A stretch of 64,000 bases of DNA from assembly GCA_023442775.1 (NCBI GenBank), contig JAEZXH010000018.1, positions 310,001 through 374,000 of the forward strand, given 5' to 3'. Position numbers and translations under genes: made by a program. Numbering within the stretch: the first letter of the stretch is position 1; each line of letters opens with the position of its first letter. The notes under the pieces are model-generated. The model made no database searches. It saw nothing but the letters and a program-made list of their open reading frames with translations, and was not told the DNA's origin. The stretch comes from Bacillota bacterium (GTDB lineage Bacteria; Bacillota; Clostridia; Tissierellales; Peptoniphilaceae). Shown one piece after another: positions 17,032 through 24,948 of this stretch.

Positions 17032-17556
17032 TCAACTTTTCACCTCCCGCGAAGCGAGAAGTCGATCAAGGGCCTGATCCGTGGCGCGATCGGAGACTTT
17101 GGACATCTGAAGGAACATCTCTCCCCATTTGACATAGAGTGTCGTCGGGTTCGAGAGAAGGACCTCCAAGCCAGAAGAGGCGCCTTCATGGATGCGGATG
17201 AGGTAAAGTTCCTTTTCTGTAATTCCTAGAACTTCTGGGTTCACGTTGGCGTAGTGACTGGAGAAATGTTTTGTCGTTAAAAGGAGGCTCTCGTACTCGA
17301 CATTGGAGAGATATTGGTCTTGCAGTAGGACCCGATTTGGAAGGAAGATGGAGTCCATCCCGATGAATTCCTTGGTCAATCGACTATCCGCCGCCCGTCC
17401 ATCGGTATAGATGCACTTGGTGACCGTCCATTTCCCCACGAGGGGATTCTCTGTCAGATGGGGTTTGCGAATGTGGTGCCCTGCCCCAATCTTTTGAGTA
17501 CATCCCATACAAAGAGTTAGGACGAGAAGGAATATGAGGCTTGTTCTTCTCTTCAT
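17032..17556 (-). CDS. Predicted lipoprotein coupled to the sensor kinase gene
   Basis: 174 residues. A signal peptide (MKRRTSLIFLLVLTLCMGC) ends in a somewhat atypical lipobox, with Cys19 as the likely lipidation site. The mature part of about 155 residues has no recognised domain; a WTVTKCIYTDGRAAD-like start suggests a small beta-rich extracellular domain. Its ATG overlaps the stop of the histidine kinase gene, so the proteins are made together. A lipoprotein encoded inside a kinase operon often modulates the sensor, which is the most economical guess here. Confidence 0.7.
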   Translation of the reverse strand: MKRRTSLIFLLVLTLCMGCTQKIGAGHHIRKPHLTENPLVGKWTVTKCIYTDGRAADSRLTKEFIGMDSIFLPNRVLLQDQYLSNVEYESLLLTTKHFSSHYANVNPEVLGITEKELYLIRIHEGASSGLEVLLSNPTTLYVKWGEMFLQMSKVSDRATDQALDRLLASREVKS

Positions 17557-18959
17557 CCCTCCACCTCCTTGGGAAGGCGAATCTGAATCTTCGTCCCCTC
17601 TTCTTCCTTCGAGAAGATGTCCATGGTTCCGTGGTGAAGATTGACAATCTCATCGGAAATGGAGAGGCCGATTCCACTGTGACTCTTCGAGTGTTTCCCC
17701 TTGTAGAATTTCTCTCTCACGTGGAGCAAATCTTCAGGGGAAATCCCCACGCCTGTATCCTCGACGAGGAGCTTCACTGCGTCCTCGTCCTCTGAGAGAC
17801 CAAGAAAGACCCTTCCACCCGGTTCTGTAAATTTCATCGCATTGTCCAAGAGGTTGATGAGAAGCTGGCGCAGTCGGTCCTCGTCGGCGAGTAGGAGAAT
17901 TGGCCCCTCTGGAAGTTCCCAGGAGAATTCGAGGTCAAAGCTTTGCGCCCGTGGGCCCATCTGCTTTGCAATTTCACGACAGGTTTCGACGACGTTGAAG
18001 GTCTCCTTTTTGAGAGTAATTCGTCCCGAGATGTACCGTGAGAAATCGAGGAGTTCCTCCACCATCTTCGTCAACCGGTCGCTCTCGTGTTCAATAATCC
18101 CAAGTCCATCTTGAAAGAGACTCTGCTCAGAAGGGTCCGTGCTCTTTAGAATCGACGCCCACCCCTTGATCGAGGTCAGGGGCGTACGCAACTCGTGGGA
18201 AATCGAGGAGATAAAGTCATTCTTAATCTGGTCCTTCTTGAGGATCTCTTCCGCAAGGGTGTTCAACGTTTCCCCGAGTTTCTGCAGCTCATCTCCAGAG
18301 CGAAGATTCGTCCGCTCCTGGTAATGGCCATCTCGCATCTTCTCCGCCACGTCGGTCAATTCCCTGACGGGGCGCACAATGGAGCGCGCGAGGATGAGCG
18401 AGACGAGGGTGGTCAGAAGAATGACAAAGAGTCCAAAGCCGAGGACGAAAAGGCTCAGGCGTAAGATGTCTTGATTCGTTTGAGTCAATGATGCACTATA
18501 GCGCAACACTCCAAGGACGTGCTCCCCTTCGTGATCCCAGAGTGGTGAGGAGAGACTTAAGACTTCTTCGTCTGAAAATTTCACACTGCCGCGGCGAACT
18601 GCCTGCTCCCCTTGAAGTGCGGCCTGGACGTCACTGTAGGCGGAGGCGTCCTCCCCCACAGCCCCGAGGGAATCGATGAGTACCCTTCCCTTGGGATCGA
18701 TGACCTGGACTTGGGCCCGGACGTTGTCCACCTCAAACACATCGCCACGATAGACGATGTCCTCCAAGGCTTCCCCGTGCTCAAGTTGCTGAAAAGTGAG
18801 GGCGTTATTCTCCTGACGGAAGGCCAGCTGGGCTTCAATCCCCTTGTAGGAGACGTAGCGATACGCGGAGATCGTCGCCGCATCGATGATAAAGACGGTA
18901 ATGAAAATGATGACGAGAAAACTGCGGACGAGGCGCCCGGCGACTCCTCCCCGTCTCAT
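17553..18959 (-). CDS. Membrane sensor histidine kinase
   Basis: 468 residues. First membrane helix about 13-33, extracellular sensor of about 125 residues, second helix about 165-190 (LFVLGFGLFVILLTTLVSLIL), then a HAMP domain. The HisKA box contains the phospho-accepting His in SSISHELRTPLTSIKGW. The ATPase part shows the N box (LLINLLDNAMKFTEPGG), G1 (EDTGVGISPEDL) and G2 (HSGIGLSI). It overlaps the response regulator gene by 4 nt (ATGA) and the lipoprotein gene by 4 nt. Architecture is PhoR/VicK-like but without a PAS domain, so the signal is unknown. Confidence 0.93.
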   Translation of the reverse strand: MRRGGVAGRLVRSFLVIIFITVFIIDAATISAYRYVSYKGIEAQLAFRQENNALTFQQLEHGEALEDIVYRGDVFEVDNVRAQVQVIDPKGRVLIDSLGAVGEDASAYSDVQAALQGEQAVRRGSVKFSDEEVLSLSSPLWDHEGEHVLGVLRYSASLTQTNQDILRLSLFVLGFGLFVILLTTLVSLILARSIVRPVRELTDVAEKMRDGHYQERTNLRSGDELQKLGETLNTLAEEILKKDQIKNDFISSISHELRTPLTSIKGWASILKSTDPSEQSLFQDGLGIIEHESDRLTKMVEELLDFSRYISGRITLKKETFNVVETCREIAKQMGPRAQSFDLEFSWELPEGPILLLADEDRLRQLLINLLDNAMKFTEPGGRVFLGLSEDEDAVKLLVEDTGVGISPEDLLHVREKFYKGKHSKSHSGIGLSISDEIVNLHHGTMDIFSKEEEGTKIQIRLPKEVEG

Positions 18960-19657
18960 CGCATTCCAGCCTCTTCACGCCATCGATACCCCGTTCCCCA
19001 AACCGTCTCGATGTATTGAGGTTTCTTTGAGTTCTCCTCCACCTTTGAACGAAGGCGCCGGATGTTGACGTCGACAATCTTGTAATCTCCCACAAAATCC
19101 TTTCCCCAGACGAGGTTTAGGATTTCGTCCCGAGTCAAGGCGCGTCCAGGATTGGTAAGAAACAAGTGAATAATCTGGTATTCTGTCGGCGTGAGTTCAA
19201 TCTCCTCACTGCCCTTGTAGAATTTTCGCCCGTAAGTATCGAGGCGAAACACTCCCGATTGAATCGTGTCTTGCCCATGATCGACGACATCGCTCGGGGA
19301 GAGGCGCCGCTCAAGGGAGCGAATACGAAGAGTAAGCTCCGTGGGATTAAAGGGTTTTGTCAAATAATCGTCGCATCCAAACTGTAAGCCCATGATCTTG
19401 TCGTAGTCTTCCGCCTTTGCACTGAGCATAATGATGCCAAGCCCTGGACTCTCTTTTCTCAAGGTCTCACAGACTTCAAAACCATCGATCCCCGGGAGCA
19501 TGACGTCGAGGACCACAATCGCTGGATGTTCCTTGTGGTAAAGGGCGATACCATCTTCCCCACTTCCCGCTTCAAAGACCTCAAATCCTTCGCGTTCGAG
19601 ATTGATTTTGACAAACTTGCGAATTGGCTCCTCGTCTTCAACTAGGAGAATCTTCAT
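18956..19657 (-). CDS. OmpR/PhoB-family response regulator
   Basis: 233 residues. The receiver domain (1-120) has acidic residues in LLVEDEEP, the phospho-acceptor Asp in VVLDVMLPGIDGFE, Ser in IIMLSAK and Lys in YLTKPF. The C-terminal winged-helix domain (about 133-230) contains LTPTEYQIIHLFLTNPGRALTRDEILN and a recognition-helix region VDVNIRRLRSKVE. It is the cognate partner of the overlapping kinase. It lies 10 nt after a FAD-dependent enzyme gene; targets are not visible from the window. Confidence 0.95.
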   Translation of the reverse strand: MKILLVEDEEPIRKFVKINLEREGFEVFEAGSGEDGIALYHKEHPAIVVLDVMLPGIDGFEVCETLRKESPGLGIIMLSAKAEDYDKIMGLQFGCDDYLTKPFNPTELTLRIRSLERRLSPSDVVDHGQDTIQSGVFRLDTYGRKFYKGSEEIELTPTEYQIIHLFLTNPGRALTRDEILNLVWGKDFVGDYKIVDVNIRRLRSKVEENSKKPQYIETVWGTGYRWREEAGMR

Positions 19658-19666
19658 GTTTTCCTC

Positions 19667-21049
19667 CTAACCGAGAATCTCTTGGAGGCGACGGGCGACG
19701 AGAACGCCGCTTGCACTGGCTTGGCTCAGGGAGTGGGTCGCTCCACCGCCGTCTCCCACAATGTAGAGTCCCTCAAGAGATGTCTCGAGATTTTCATCCA
19801 CTTGGACTTTAGAATTATAGAACTTCACTTCCACCCCATAGAGGAGGGTGTCGTCGTTGGCCATCCCTGGCGCAATTTTATCCAGGGCATAGACCATTTC
19901 AATGATGTCGTCGAGCTGACGCTTTGGAATGACCAGGCTCAAATCCCCTGGGGTTGCCTTTAAGGTCGGGCGCGTAAAGCAGCGCTCCATTCGGATTGCA
20001 CTGGAGCGGCGCCCTTTGACCAAATCCCCGAAGCGCTGCAAGAGGACCCCTCCCCCAAGCATGTTGGAAAGGCGTGCAATACTCTCCCCGTACTCATTAG
20101 AATCCTTGAAGGGCTCGGTGAAGGTGTTACTCACGAGAAGGGCAAAGTTCGTGTTCTCACTTTGGAGAGCTGGGTCGGCATAGGAGTGTCCGTTAACGGT
20201 GATGATGCCATTGGTATTCTCCGCCACGACTTGTCCGTAGGGGTTCATGCAGAAGGTCCGCACCAAGTCGTTATACTCCTTGGTTTGGTAGACGATTTTC
20301 GATTCGTAGACCTCGTCGGTAATGTGTTTGAAAATCTCCGCGGGAATCTCGACACGCACCCCGATATCTACTTGGTTACTGGCAAGGCCAATCCCGAAGC
20401 TCTCACAGATGCTACTCATCCACTTGGACCCAGACCGGCCAGAGGCGAGGACGAGTTTTTTACAGGTGAAGCGCTCATTGTCACTGGTGGTGATGGCAAA
20501 GCCCTCCCCCTGTTTTTCGACGGTGGTCACCGTCTTTCTAAAGAGCATGTCCACCGCTTCTTTGGAGTAGTTGTAGATCTTCTCGAGAATCTTCACGTTC
20601 CGATCCGTCCCGAAGTGGCGCACCTGGGCGTCGAGGAGGTGGAGGTCATAGCGAAGAGCTCGTGTTTTGAGGTCGGTATGCGCTGTGGAGTAAAGTTTGC
20701 TCTCGTGTTCATCAAAACTACAGAGGACCTCGTCCACATAGCGCATCGTTTCAAGGGCACGGTCCGCACCAATGAACTTCCACAACTCCCCGCCGAAGTT
20801 GTTGGTGATGTTGTACTTCCCGTCGGAGAGGGTCCCGGCCCCTCCATATCCATTCATGATGTTACAGGGGTTGCAGGAGATGCACTGCTCCACCTTCCCG
20901 ATTTTGATGGGGCAGATTCTTCGTTCAATGGGGTTTCCCTTGTCGATGACGAGCACCTTGAGGTTGGTCTTCATCTTCGCAAACTCATAGGCCGCAAAAA
21001 CCCCAGCGGCACCTGCTCCAACTACAATCACATCATAAGCGGTGTTCAT
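19667..21049 (-). CDS. FAD-dependent dehydrogenase (COG2509-like)
   Basis: 460 residues. The N-terminal dinucleotide-binding motif is VIVVGAGAAGVFAAYEFA. A short cysteine cluster follows (CPIKIGKVEQCISCNPC), then NGYGGAGTLSDGKYN. The C-terminal FAD contact is GLYIVGDGGGATHSLSQASASG. This matches the uncharacterised FAD-dependent dehydrogenases of COG2509. The four clustered cysteines could bind a metal or Fe-S centre (inference). The start codon overlaps the stop of the YfbR-like gene, and the two-component genes follow after 10 nt. Substrate unknown. Confidence 0.85.
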   Translation of the reverse strand: MNTAYDVIVVGAGAAGVFAAYEFAKMKTNLKVLVIDKGNPIERRICPIKIGKVEQCISCNPCNIMNGYGGAGTLSDGKYNITNNFGGELWKFIGADRALETMRYVDEVLCSFDEHESKLYSTAHTDLKTRALRYDLHLLDAQVRHFGTDRNVKILEKIYNYSKEAVDMLFRKTVTTVEKQGEGFAITTSDNERFTCKKLVLASGRSGSKWMSSICESFGIGLASNQVDIGVRVEIPAEIFKHITDEVYESKIVYQTKEYNDLVRTFCMNPYGQVVAENTNGIITVNGHSYADPALQSENTNFALLVSNTFTEPFKDSNEYGESIARLSNMLGGGVLLQRFGDLVKGRRSSAIRMERCFTRPTLKATPGDLSLVIPKRQLDDIIEMVYALDKIAPGMANDDTLLYGVEVKFYNSKVQVDENLETSLEGLYIVGDGGGATHSLSQASASGVLVARRLQEILG

Positions 21050-21630
21050 GCCTTCTCCTCCATCCCGTCAAAGTACTCATCAATACGTGTCCGTGCCAAG
21101 TGATAGAGAGGTGTCGAAATCCTCTCCAGGGGCGCTAGACGCTTTAGGATCGCCGCCTTGGGCACGCCGTGCTCTTTCCAGGTTCCCCCATCCTCCTGAA
21201 GGTTTAATAGAATGGGCTGGAGCCGGTCAATGCCATTGGCGAAGAGAGCGTCATCGGTCTGCATCTCTTCAAATTCCCGCCACAGAGCGTGAAACTCCTG
21301 GCCCTTCTCCCCCAAAGCTCCATAGATATGCTCTGCAGCTTTTGTTTCCCGAAGGGCTTTATCCTGATAGCCGACCTCGTCATAGGCGAAGGTGTCTCCC
21401 GCCTCGAGTTCCACGATGTCGTGAACGAGAAGCATCTCGCACACCCGATTCACATCGATGACACGATCCGCATACTGGCTGAGGACATGGGCCATTAATG
21501 CCACATGAAAGCTATGTTGTGCATCGTCCTCAAAGCGGTTCTCATCGCGAAGATGGGTCTTCCGATAGGTCGACTTAAATTGTTCCAGTCTTTCTATGAA
21601 TGCAATGTGCTCAGACAAGAGATTCTCGAT
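21046..21630 (-). CDS. HD-domain phosphohydrolase (YfbR-like 5'-nucleotidase), apparent ATC start
   Basis: About 194 residues. The HD pattern is complete: His in DDAQHSFHVALMAHVL, the HD pair in LLVHDIVELEAGDTFAYD, and a distal Asp in NGIDRLQPILLN. Relatives such as YfbR hydrolyse deoxyribonucleoside 5'-monophosphates; others act on oxidised nucleotides. The start is unusual. A promoter (TAAACA-18-TATAAT) fires near 21661, leaving the only GTG four nt from the RNA end; the first good ribosome site (GGAAGGAAAGGGG) is followed by ATCATC. ATC 21630 is used here; TTG 21618 is the conventional alternative. First gene of an operon reaching the small membrane protein. Confidence 0.75.
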   Translation of the reverse strand: MENLLSEHIAFIERLEQFKSTYRKTHLRDENRFEDDAQHSFHVALMAHVLSQYADRVIDVNRVCEMLLVHDIVELEAGDTFAYDEVGYQDKALRETKAAEHIYGALGEKGQEFHALWREFEEMQTDDALFANGIDRLQPILLNLQEDGGTWKEHGVPKAAILKRLAPLERISTPLYHLARTRIDEYFDGMEEKA

Positions 21631-21667
21631 GATAACGCCCCTTTCCTTCCATAACACAGTCCATTTT

Positions 21668-21697
21668 ATTATATCACTATCCCACTCTTCATGTTTA
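21668..21697 (-). promoter_or_regulatory. Promoter of the YfbR-like/FAD enzyme/two-component operon
   Basis: Minus strand TAAACA, 18-nt spacer, TATAAT. The predicted transcript begins near 21661, about 30 nt before the chosen start. Confidence 0.65.
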
Positions 21698-21745
21698 GAA
21701 AATCTAGACCGTGGCGGAGAAGTGTCCTTCGTCGTCGCTCTCATA

Positions 21746-21754
21746 TGTTACAAT
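21746..21754 (+). promoter_or_regulatory. Extended -10 promoter of the recX operon
   Basis: Plus strand TGTTACAAT, identical to the box at 4477. It sits 20 nt before the recX ATG, so the leader is short and contains only the TGGAGG ribosome site. Confidence 0.45.
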
Positions 21755-21774
21755 GTCATCTGGAGGTGGCACCC

Positions 21775-22389
21775 ATGATTCTCGTAGAAAACATTGCGTA
21801 TCAAGGAAAAGAGCAGCTCTATACCATCACATTCTCCGATGGTCAGAGTCTCGAGGTGGAAGAAGATACCCTCGTCCACTTCACCATCTACAAGGGCCAA
21901 GAGTGCCACCAAGACATCTGCGAAGAACTGAAACGCTACAATGACTTTGTGAAGGCAAGGCGCGTCGGGATGCGCTTTGCTATGCGCCGCAAAACCCGTA
22001 AAGAAGTGGAGCAGAAGATTCGCGACACCTTTCGGGACTTCCCGCTACAGGAAGATGCCATTGAAGAGGCTCTTCGCTGGCTCGAAGTGGAGGGTTTTCT
22101 CGACGATGCCCTCTATGCCAAGGATTTTGTCAAGGACAAGACCCATCTCAAGAAAGACGGACCACGGAAAATCTCGGCGCAGCTTCTTCAAAAAGGAGTT
22201 ACAAGAAGACTCATCGAAGAGGCCCTCTCCTCCATTGACGAGGAGATCTGGGAGGAACAGGTTCGTGAGCTCCTCGAGAAAAAGTTTCACCATCTCTCTC
22301 CAAAGGATCGACAAGAGTACGGAAAGATGGCGCGCTATCTCGAGAATAAGGGCTACACATCCTCCCACTGGCGAAGGATTCTCTCATGA
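21775..22389 (+). CDS. recX: Recombination regulator RecX
   Basis: 204 residues, normal for RecX in Bacillota. The three-helix tandem repeats are visible: RMRF-like block (VGMRFAMRRKTRKEVEQKIRD), WLEVEGFLDDALYAKDFVKDK, then RKISAQLLQKGVTRRLIEEAL and the C-terminal YLENKGYTSSHWRRIL. RecX caps or inhibits RecA filaments. The ATG giving MILVENIAY was chosen because TGGAGG precedes it, and an upstream in-frame Met has none. recA is not in the window. The gene overlaps the GIY-YIG gene by 4 nt. Confidence 0.9.
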   Translation: MILVENIAYQGKEQLYTITFSDGQSLEVEEDTLVHFTIYKGQECHQDICEELKRYNDFVKARRVGMRFAMRRKTRKEVEQKIRDTFRDFPLQEDAIEEALRWLEVEGFLDDALYAKDFVKDKTHLKKDGPRKISAQLLQKGVTRRLIEEALSSIDEEIWEEQVRELLEKKFHHLSPKDRQEYGKMARYLENKGYTSSHWRRILS

Positions 22390-22634
22390 GCAGGTACTAT
22401 GTCTACATCCTCCGCTGCAATGACGGCTCCCTTTACACAGGTTCTACACCAGATCTTGCGAAGAGGCTAAAGAAACATCGAGAGGGGACTGGCGCAAAGT
22501 ATACGCGGGGACGTAGCCCACTTCATCTCGTCTATTGTACGTCTTTTGCCACAAAGTCTGAAGCCCTCCGCGAAGAGATGGCCATCAAGAAGCTCTCCCG
22601 TAAAGAGAAACTAAAACGGATTGAAGAGGGGTGA
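22386..22634 (+). CDS. GIY-YIG nuclease-superfamily small protein (UPF0213/YhbQ type)
   Basis: 82 residues, a stand-alone GIY-YIG domain. The core YYVYILRCNDGSLYTGSTPDLAKRLKKH holds the two tyrosines and glycine of the motif (Y-V-Y, Y-T-G) and the catalytic Arg. The conserved Glu lies in KSEALREE, and KKLSRKEKLKRI closes the domain. Such proteins may cut DNA or act in repair; none is well characterised in anaerobes. Its ATG overlaps the recX stop, which agrees with a DNA-repair association. Confidence 0.9.
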   Translation: MSRYYVYILRCNDGSLYTGSTPDLAKRLKKHREGTGAKYTRGRSPLHLVYCTSFATKSEALREEMAIKKLSRKEKLKRIEEG

Positions 22635-22640
22635 TTACCG

Positions 22641-23429
22641 TTGAGTTGGAAAGTCAAAAATAAAGAAGAGGCCCAGGACATCATGAGCCTCTCCCTTCTC
22701 GTGGGGCAACTCCTCTTGCAAAATGGTGCGGAAATCTATCGTGCAGAGGATACGATTCAAAGAATGTGTGCCACACGAAAAAATCTCTACGACATCGACG
22801 TCTTCGGGGTAACTTCCGCCCTCTTCCTCTCCCTCGAATACGATTATGAGACCATTACAATGTTAAAAACCGTCGGGGAGAGTGGTGTCAACTTAGAAAA
22901 GATTGTGGAGCTCAATCAGTTCTCCAGACGATTTGTTGAAGAAGAGATTTCCGTTTCCGAGGGACGTGAAGCTCTTCGCGAGCTCTCGGAAAAACCACCA
23001 CGCCCCCTCCCATTACGCGCTGCGGCTGCAGGGATGGCGAGTGCATTCTTCAGTATTCTCTTTGATGGAACGGCAGCAGATTTTCTCCTCAGCTTCTTCA
23101 TCTCCCTCTTCGTCTATCTCTCCATCACTTTCTTTAGTGAAAAGAAACTGTCTTTCTTCATCGAGGCTTTTCTTGGGGCTTTTTTAAGCTCTGGATTGGC
23201 CCTACTCGGAGTGATTTTAGGACTTGGCAATCACTTGGATAAGACGATTATCTCGGTCATCATGATTCTCGTCCCCGGTGTCGCCATTACCAACGCGGTG
23301 CGAGATATTATGAGTGGTGACTTCCTCTCGGGGCTCATTGGGTTGACAAAAGCCATCTTCGTGGCTTTGGCCATCGCCCTTGGAGTGGGGGTGGTCCTGA
23401 ACTATCGCATGTGGAGGGGATTCCTATGA
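22641..23429 (+). CDS. ThrE-like exporter, large subunit (DUF1212)
   Basis: 262 residues starting at TTG (GAGGGGTGATT upstream). A soluble N-terminal part with GAEIYRAEDTIQRMC and a ...DIDVFGVTSALFLSL segment is typical of the ThrE N-terminal domain. About five membrane helices follow, with a conserved segment IPG-like (LVPGVAITNAVRDIMSGDFLSG). In ThrE of Corynebacterium one chain carries ten helices and exports threonine and serine; here the function is split in two genes. It overlaps the small subunit by 4 nt. Cargo is inferred from the family only. Confidence 0.88.
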   Translation: MSWKVKNKEEAQDIMSLSLLVGQLLLQNGAEIYRAEDTIQRMCATRKNLYDIDVFGVTSALFLSLEYDYETITMLKTVGESGVNLEKIVELNQFSRRFVEEEISVSEGREALRELSEKPPRPLPLRAAAAGMASAFFSILFDGTAADFLLSFFISLFVYLSITFFSEKKLSFFIEAFLGAFLSSGLALLGVILGLGNHLDKTIISVIMILVPGVAITNAVRDIMSGDFLSGLIGLTKAIFVALAIALGVGVVLNYRMWRGFL

Positions 23430-23899
23430 CTCTTGTCATCTACTTCTTTGCGGCAACCATTGCAACTGCAGGGTTCTCCTTGATGTTCAATGCGCCTCGT
23501 CGCACCATGCTTGCGGCAAGTATTGGTGGCGGGCTCTCCTATGTGGTCTACGAGGCCATTCTCGGAGCAAACCCTCAAAACTTCATTCTCGCCGGATTTC
23601 TATCTGCGTTTCTCGTGGGGATTATTGGAGAAATCCTCGCCCGTCGCTATCAAACCCCTGCGACCATCTTCATCCTCCCCGGGCTCATCCCCCTCGTTCC
23701 GGGAGCGGGGATGTATTACGCCATGAGCGCACTCATCGAGCAAGACTATGGCCTCTTCGCACGGACGAGCGTCGAGACGTTCTTCATCGCCGCAAGTCTT
23801 TCTCTAGGCGTCGTCAGTTCTGCAGTCTTCTCGCGCTCCCTGACACGATTCAAATTCTACCAAAGCCCTACACGCAAAGAACCCCCTCAAGGTCATTGA
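23426..23899 (+). CDS. ThrE-like exporter, small subunit (DUF3815)
   Basis: 157 residues with five predicted membrane helices. It corresponds to the second half of ThrE. The segment ATIFILPGLIPLVPGAGMYYAM is the family hallmark. The ATG used has GTGGAGGGG upstream and overlaps the stop of the large-subunit gene. Its last codons (KEPPQGH and stop) lie inside the bidirectional terminator and overlap, tail to tail by 7 nt, the end of the converging coiled-coil gene. Confidence 0.88.
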   Translation: MTLVIYFFAATIATAGFSLMFNAPRRTMLAASIGGGLSYVVYEAILGANPQNFILAGFLSAFLVGIIGEILARRYQTPATIFILPGLIPLVPGAGMYYAMSALIEQDYGLFARTSVETFFIAASLSLGVVSSAVFSRSLTRFKFYQSPTRKEPPQGH

Positions 23900-23913
23900 A
23901 GGGGTTCTTTTTT
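23876..23913. terminator. Bidirectional terminator embedded in two converging coding sequences
   Basis: AAAGAACCCC pairs with GGGGTTCTTT (stem extendable to 15 bp with one mismatch, loop GGTCA) and is flanked by T-runs. Both stop codons lie inside the loop region. Confidence 0.88.
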
Positions 23914-24948
23914 GAGTTGGCCCTTTTCTTGGTAGAGGGCACGTGCTTGTTGAAGCCAAGGGTTGTCACTCATGACGTGGGGAGAATCAAAGAGGCCTAA
24001 GACCTCTCCACTCTCTCCCTGAAAGACACCGAGGACATCCCCTGCAGGGTCGAAATACACATTGATACTTCCCCCCTCATGGGCGAGATTCGCACAGATT
24101 AAGAGATCTCGATGGTCATAAAAGAGCTTCGCCTGAACTTCCTTTCCCTGGCTGAGGAAGGTCTCCTGCACCATCGTCGGAGTCGGAACCATAACGTCCC
24201 CATAGAGGCTCAGGAGATAGGAAATTCTCTGAATCTGGCTCCGATCAGAACTCGTCAATTGAGTAGCAGCCCCGAGTTCCTGTCGATCTTCAAAGAAGAT
24301 TCTCGCCTGATCGAAGATTGGAGCAAACTGAAGGGATTGCTCCCGTAATTCTTGGAATTTCTTTGAGAAGGTGAGGGGATCAGATTCAATCTCCCCAGAT
24401 GCCAAGAGACTTGCACGTGCAGCTGGACTCGGGTTGTGAGCGAGATAATTCAAGAGACCTATCTTTTCATCCACTTCCCCGTTGACACCCATCTCTATCT
24501 CCTGGCCAATGCGACTCAGTTGATCTTGAGCGTAGAGGGCCAAGAGGAAGCGATCCGCATCACTCATCTGAGACGCATCTCGGAGAAACGACGAGGAAAA
24601 ATCCCCTCGTCCAAGGGGCTGAATTAAAGGAAATGTTGTCGGAGGAGAAAGGGAAATCTTCTGCCCGAGGATCTCTTCTCGGTTGAGCATTTTGACTTCG
24701 GAAGAGAGATGACGTAAGCGATGAAGGGCTCTTTTCATTTGCTCCACTTCATCCTCTTTGGTCAACGTCCCGTCTTCGAGCTCTGCCAGTTTTTTTTGCG
24801 TCTTTTGCAGGGTACTCTTCTGCATCTCGAGGGCGTGCTTCTCCTCACGATTCCGGGAGATGCTGGGGCCGTAATAGAGGATTGCACCGAGTCCTACCCC
24901 AATCCCCACCACAAGGAGGATAATGCCCAGAAGGCTTCGTTTACTCAT
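23893..24948 (-). CDS. Membrane-anchored coiled-coil protein of unknown function
   Basis: 351 residues. A short N-terminus (MSKRS) leads into one membrane helix (LLGIILLVVGIGVGLGAILYY), then a coiled coil (about 30-85, EEKHALEMQKSTLQKTQKKLAELED) and an all-helical extracytoplasmic region, ending in a small domain with VYFDPAGDVLGVFQGESGEVLG. No family recognised. The ATG with GGAGGTGCGTC upstream overlaps the end of a gene of similar layout, so they may form a pair. They follow an RseC-like gene; an envelope assembly or anchoring role is only a guess. Confidence 0.6.
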   Translation of the reverse strand: MSKRSLLGIILLVVGIGVGLGAILYYGPSISRNREEKHALEMQKSTLQKTQKKLAELEDGTLTKEDEVEQMKRALHRLRHLSSEVKMLNREEILGQKISLSPPTTFPLIQPLGRGDFSSSFLRDASQMSDADRFLLALYAQDQLSRIGQEIEMGVNGEVDEKIGLLNYLAHNPSPAARASLLASGEIESDPLTFSKKFQELREQSLQFAPIFDQARIFFEDRQELGAATQLTSSDRSQIQRISYLLSLYGDVMVPTPTMVQETFLSQGKEVQAKLFYDHRDLLICANLAHEGGSINVYFDPAGDVLGVFQGESGEVLGLFDSPHVMSDNPWLQQARALYQEKGQLKKEPLQ

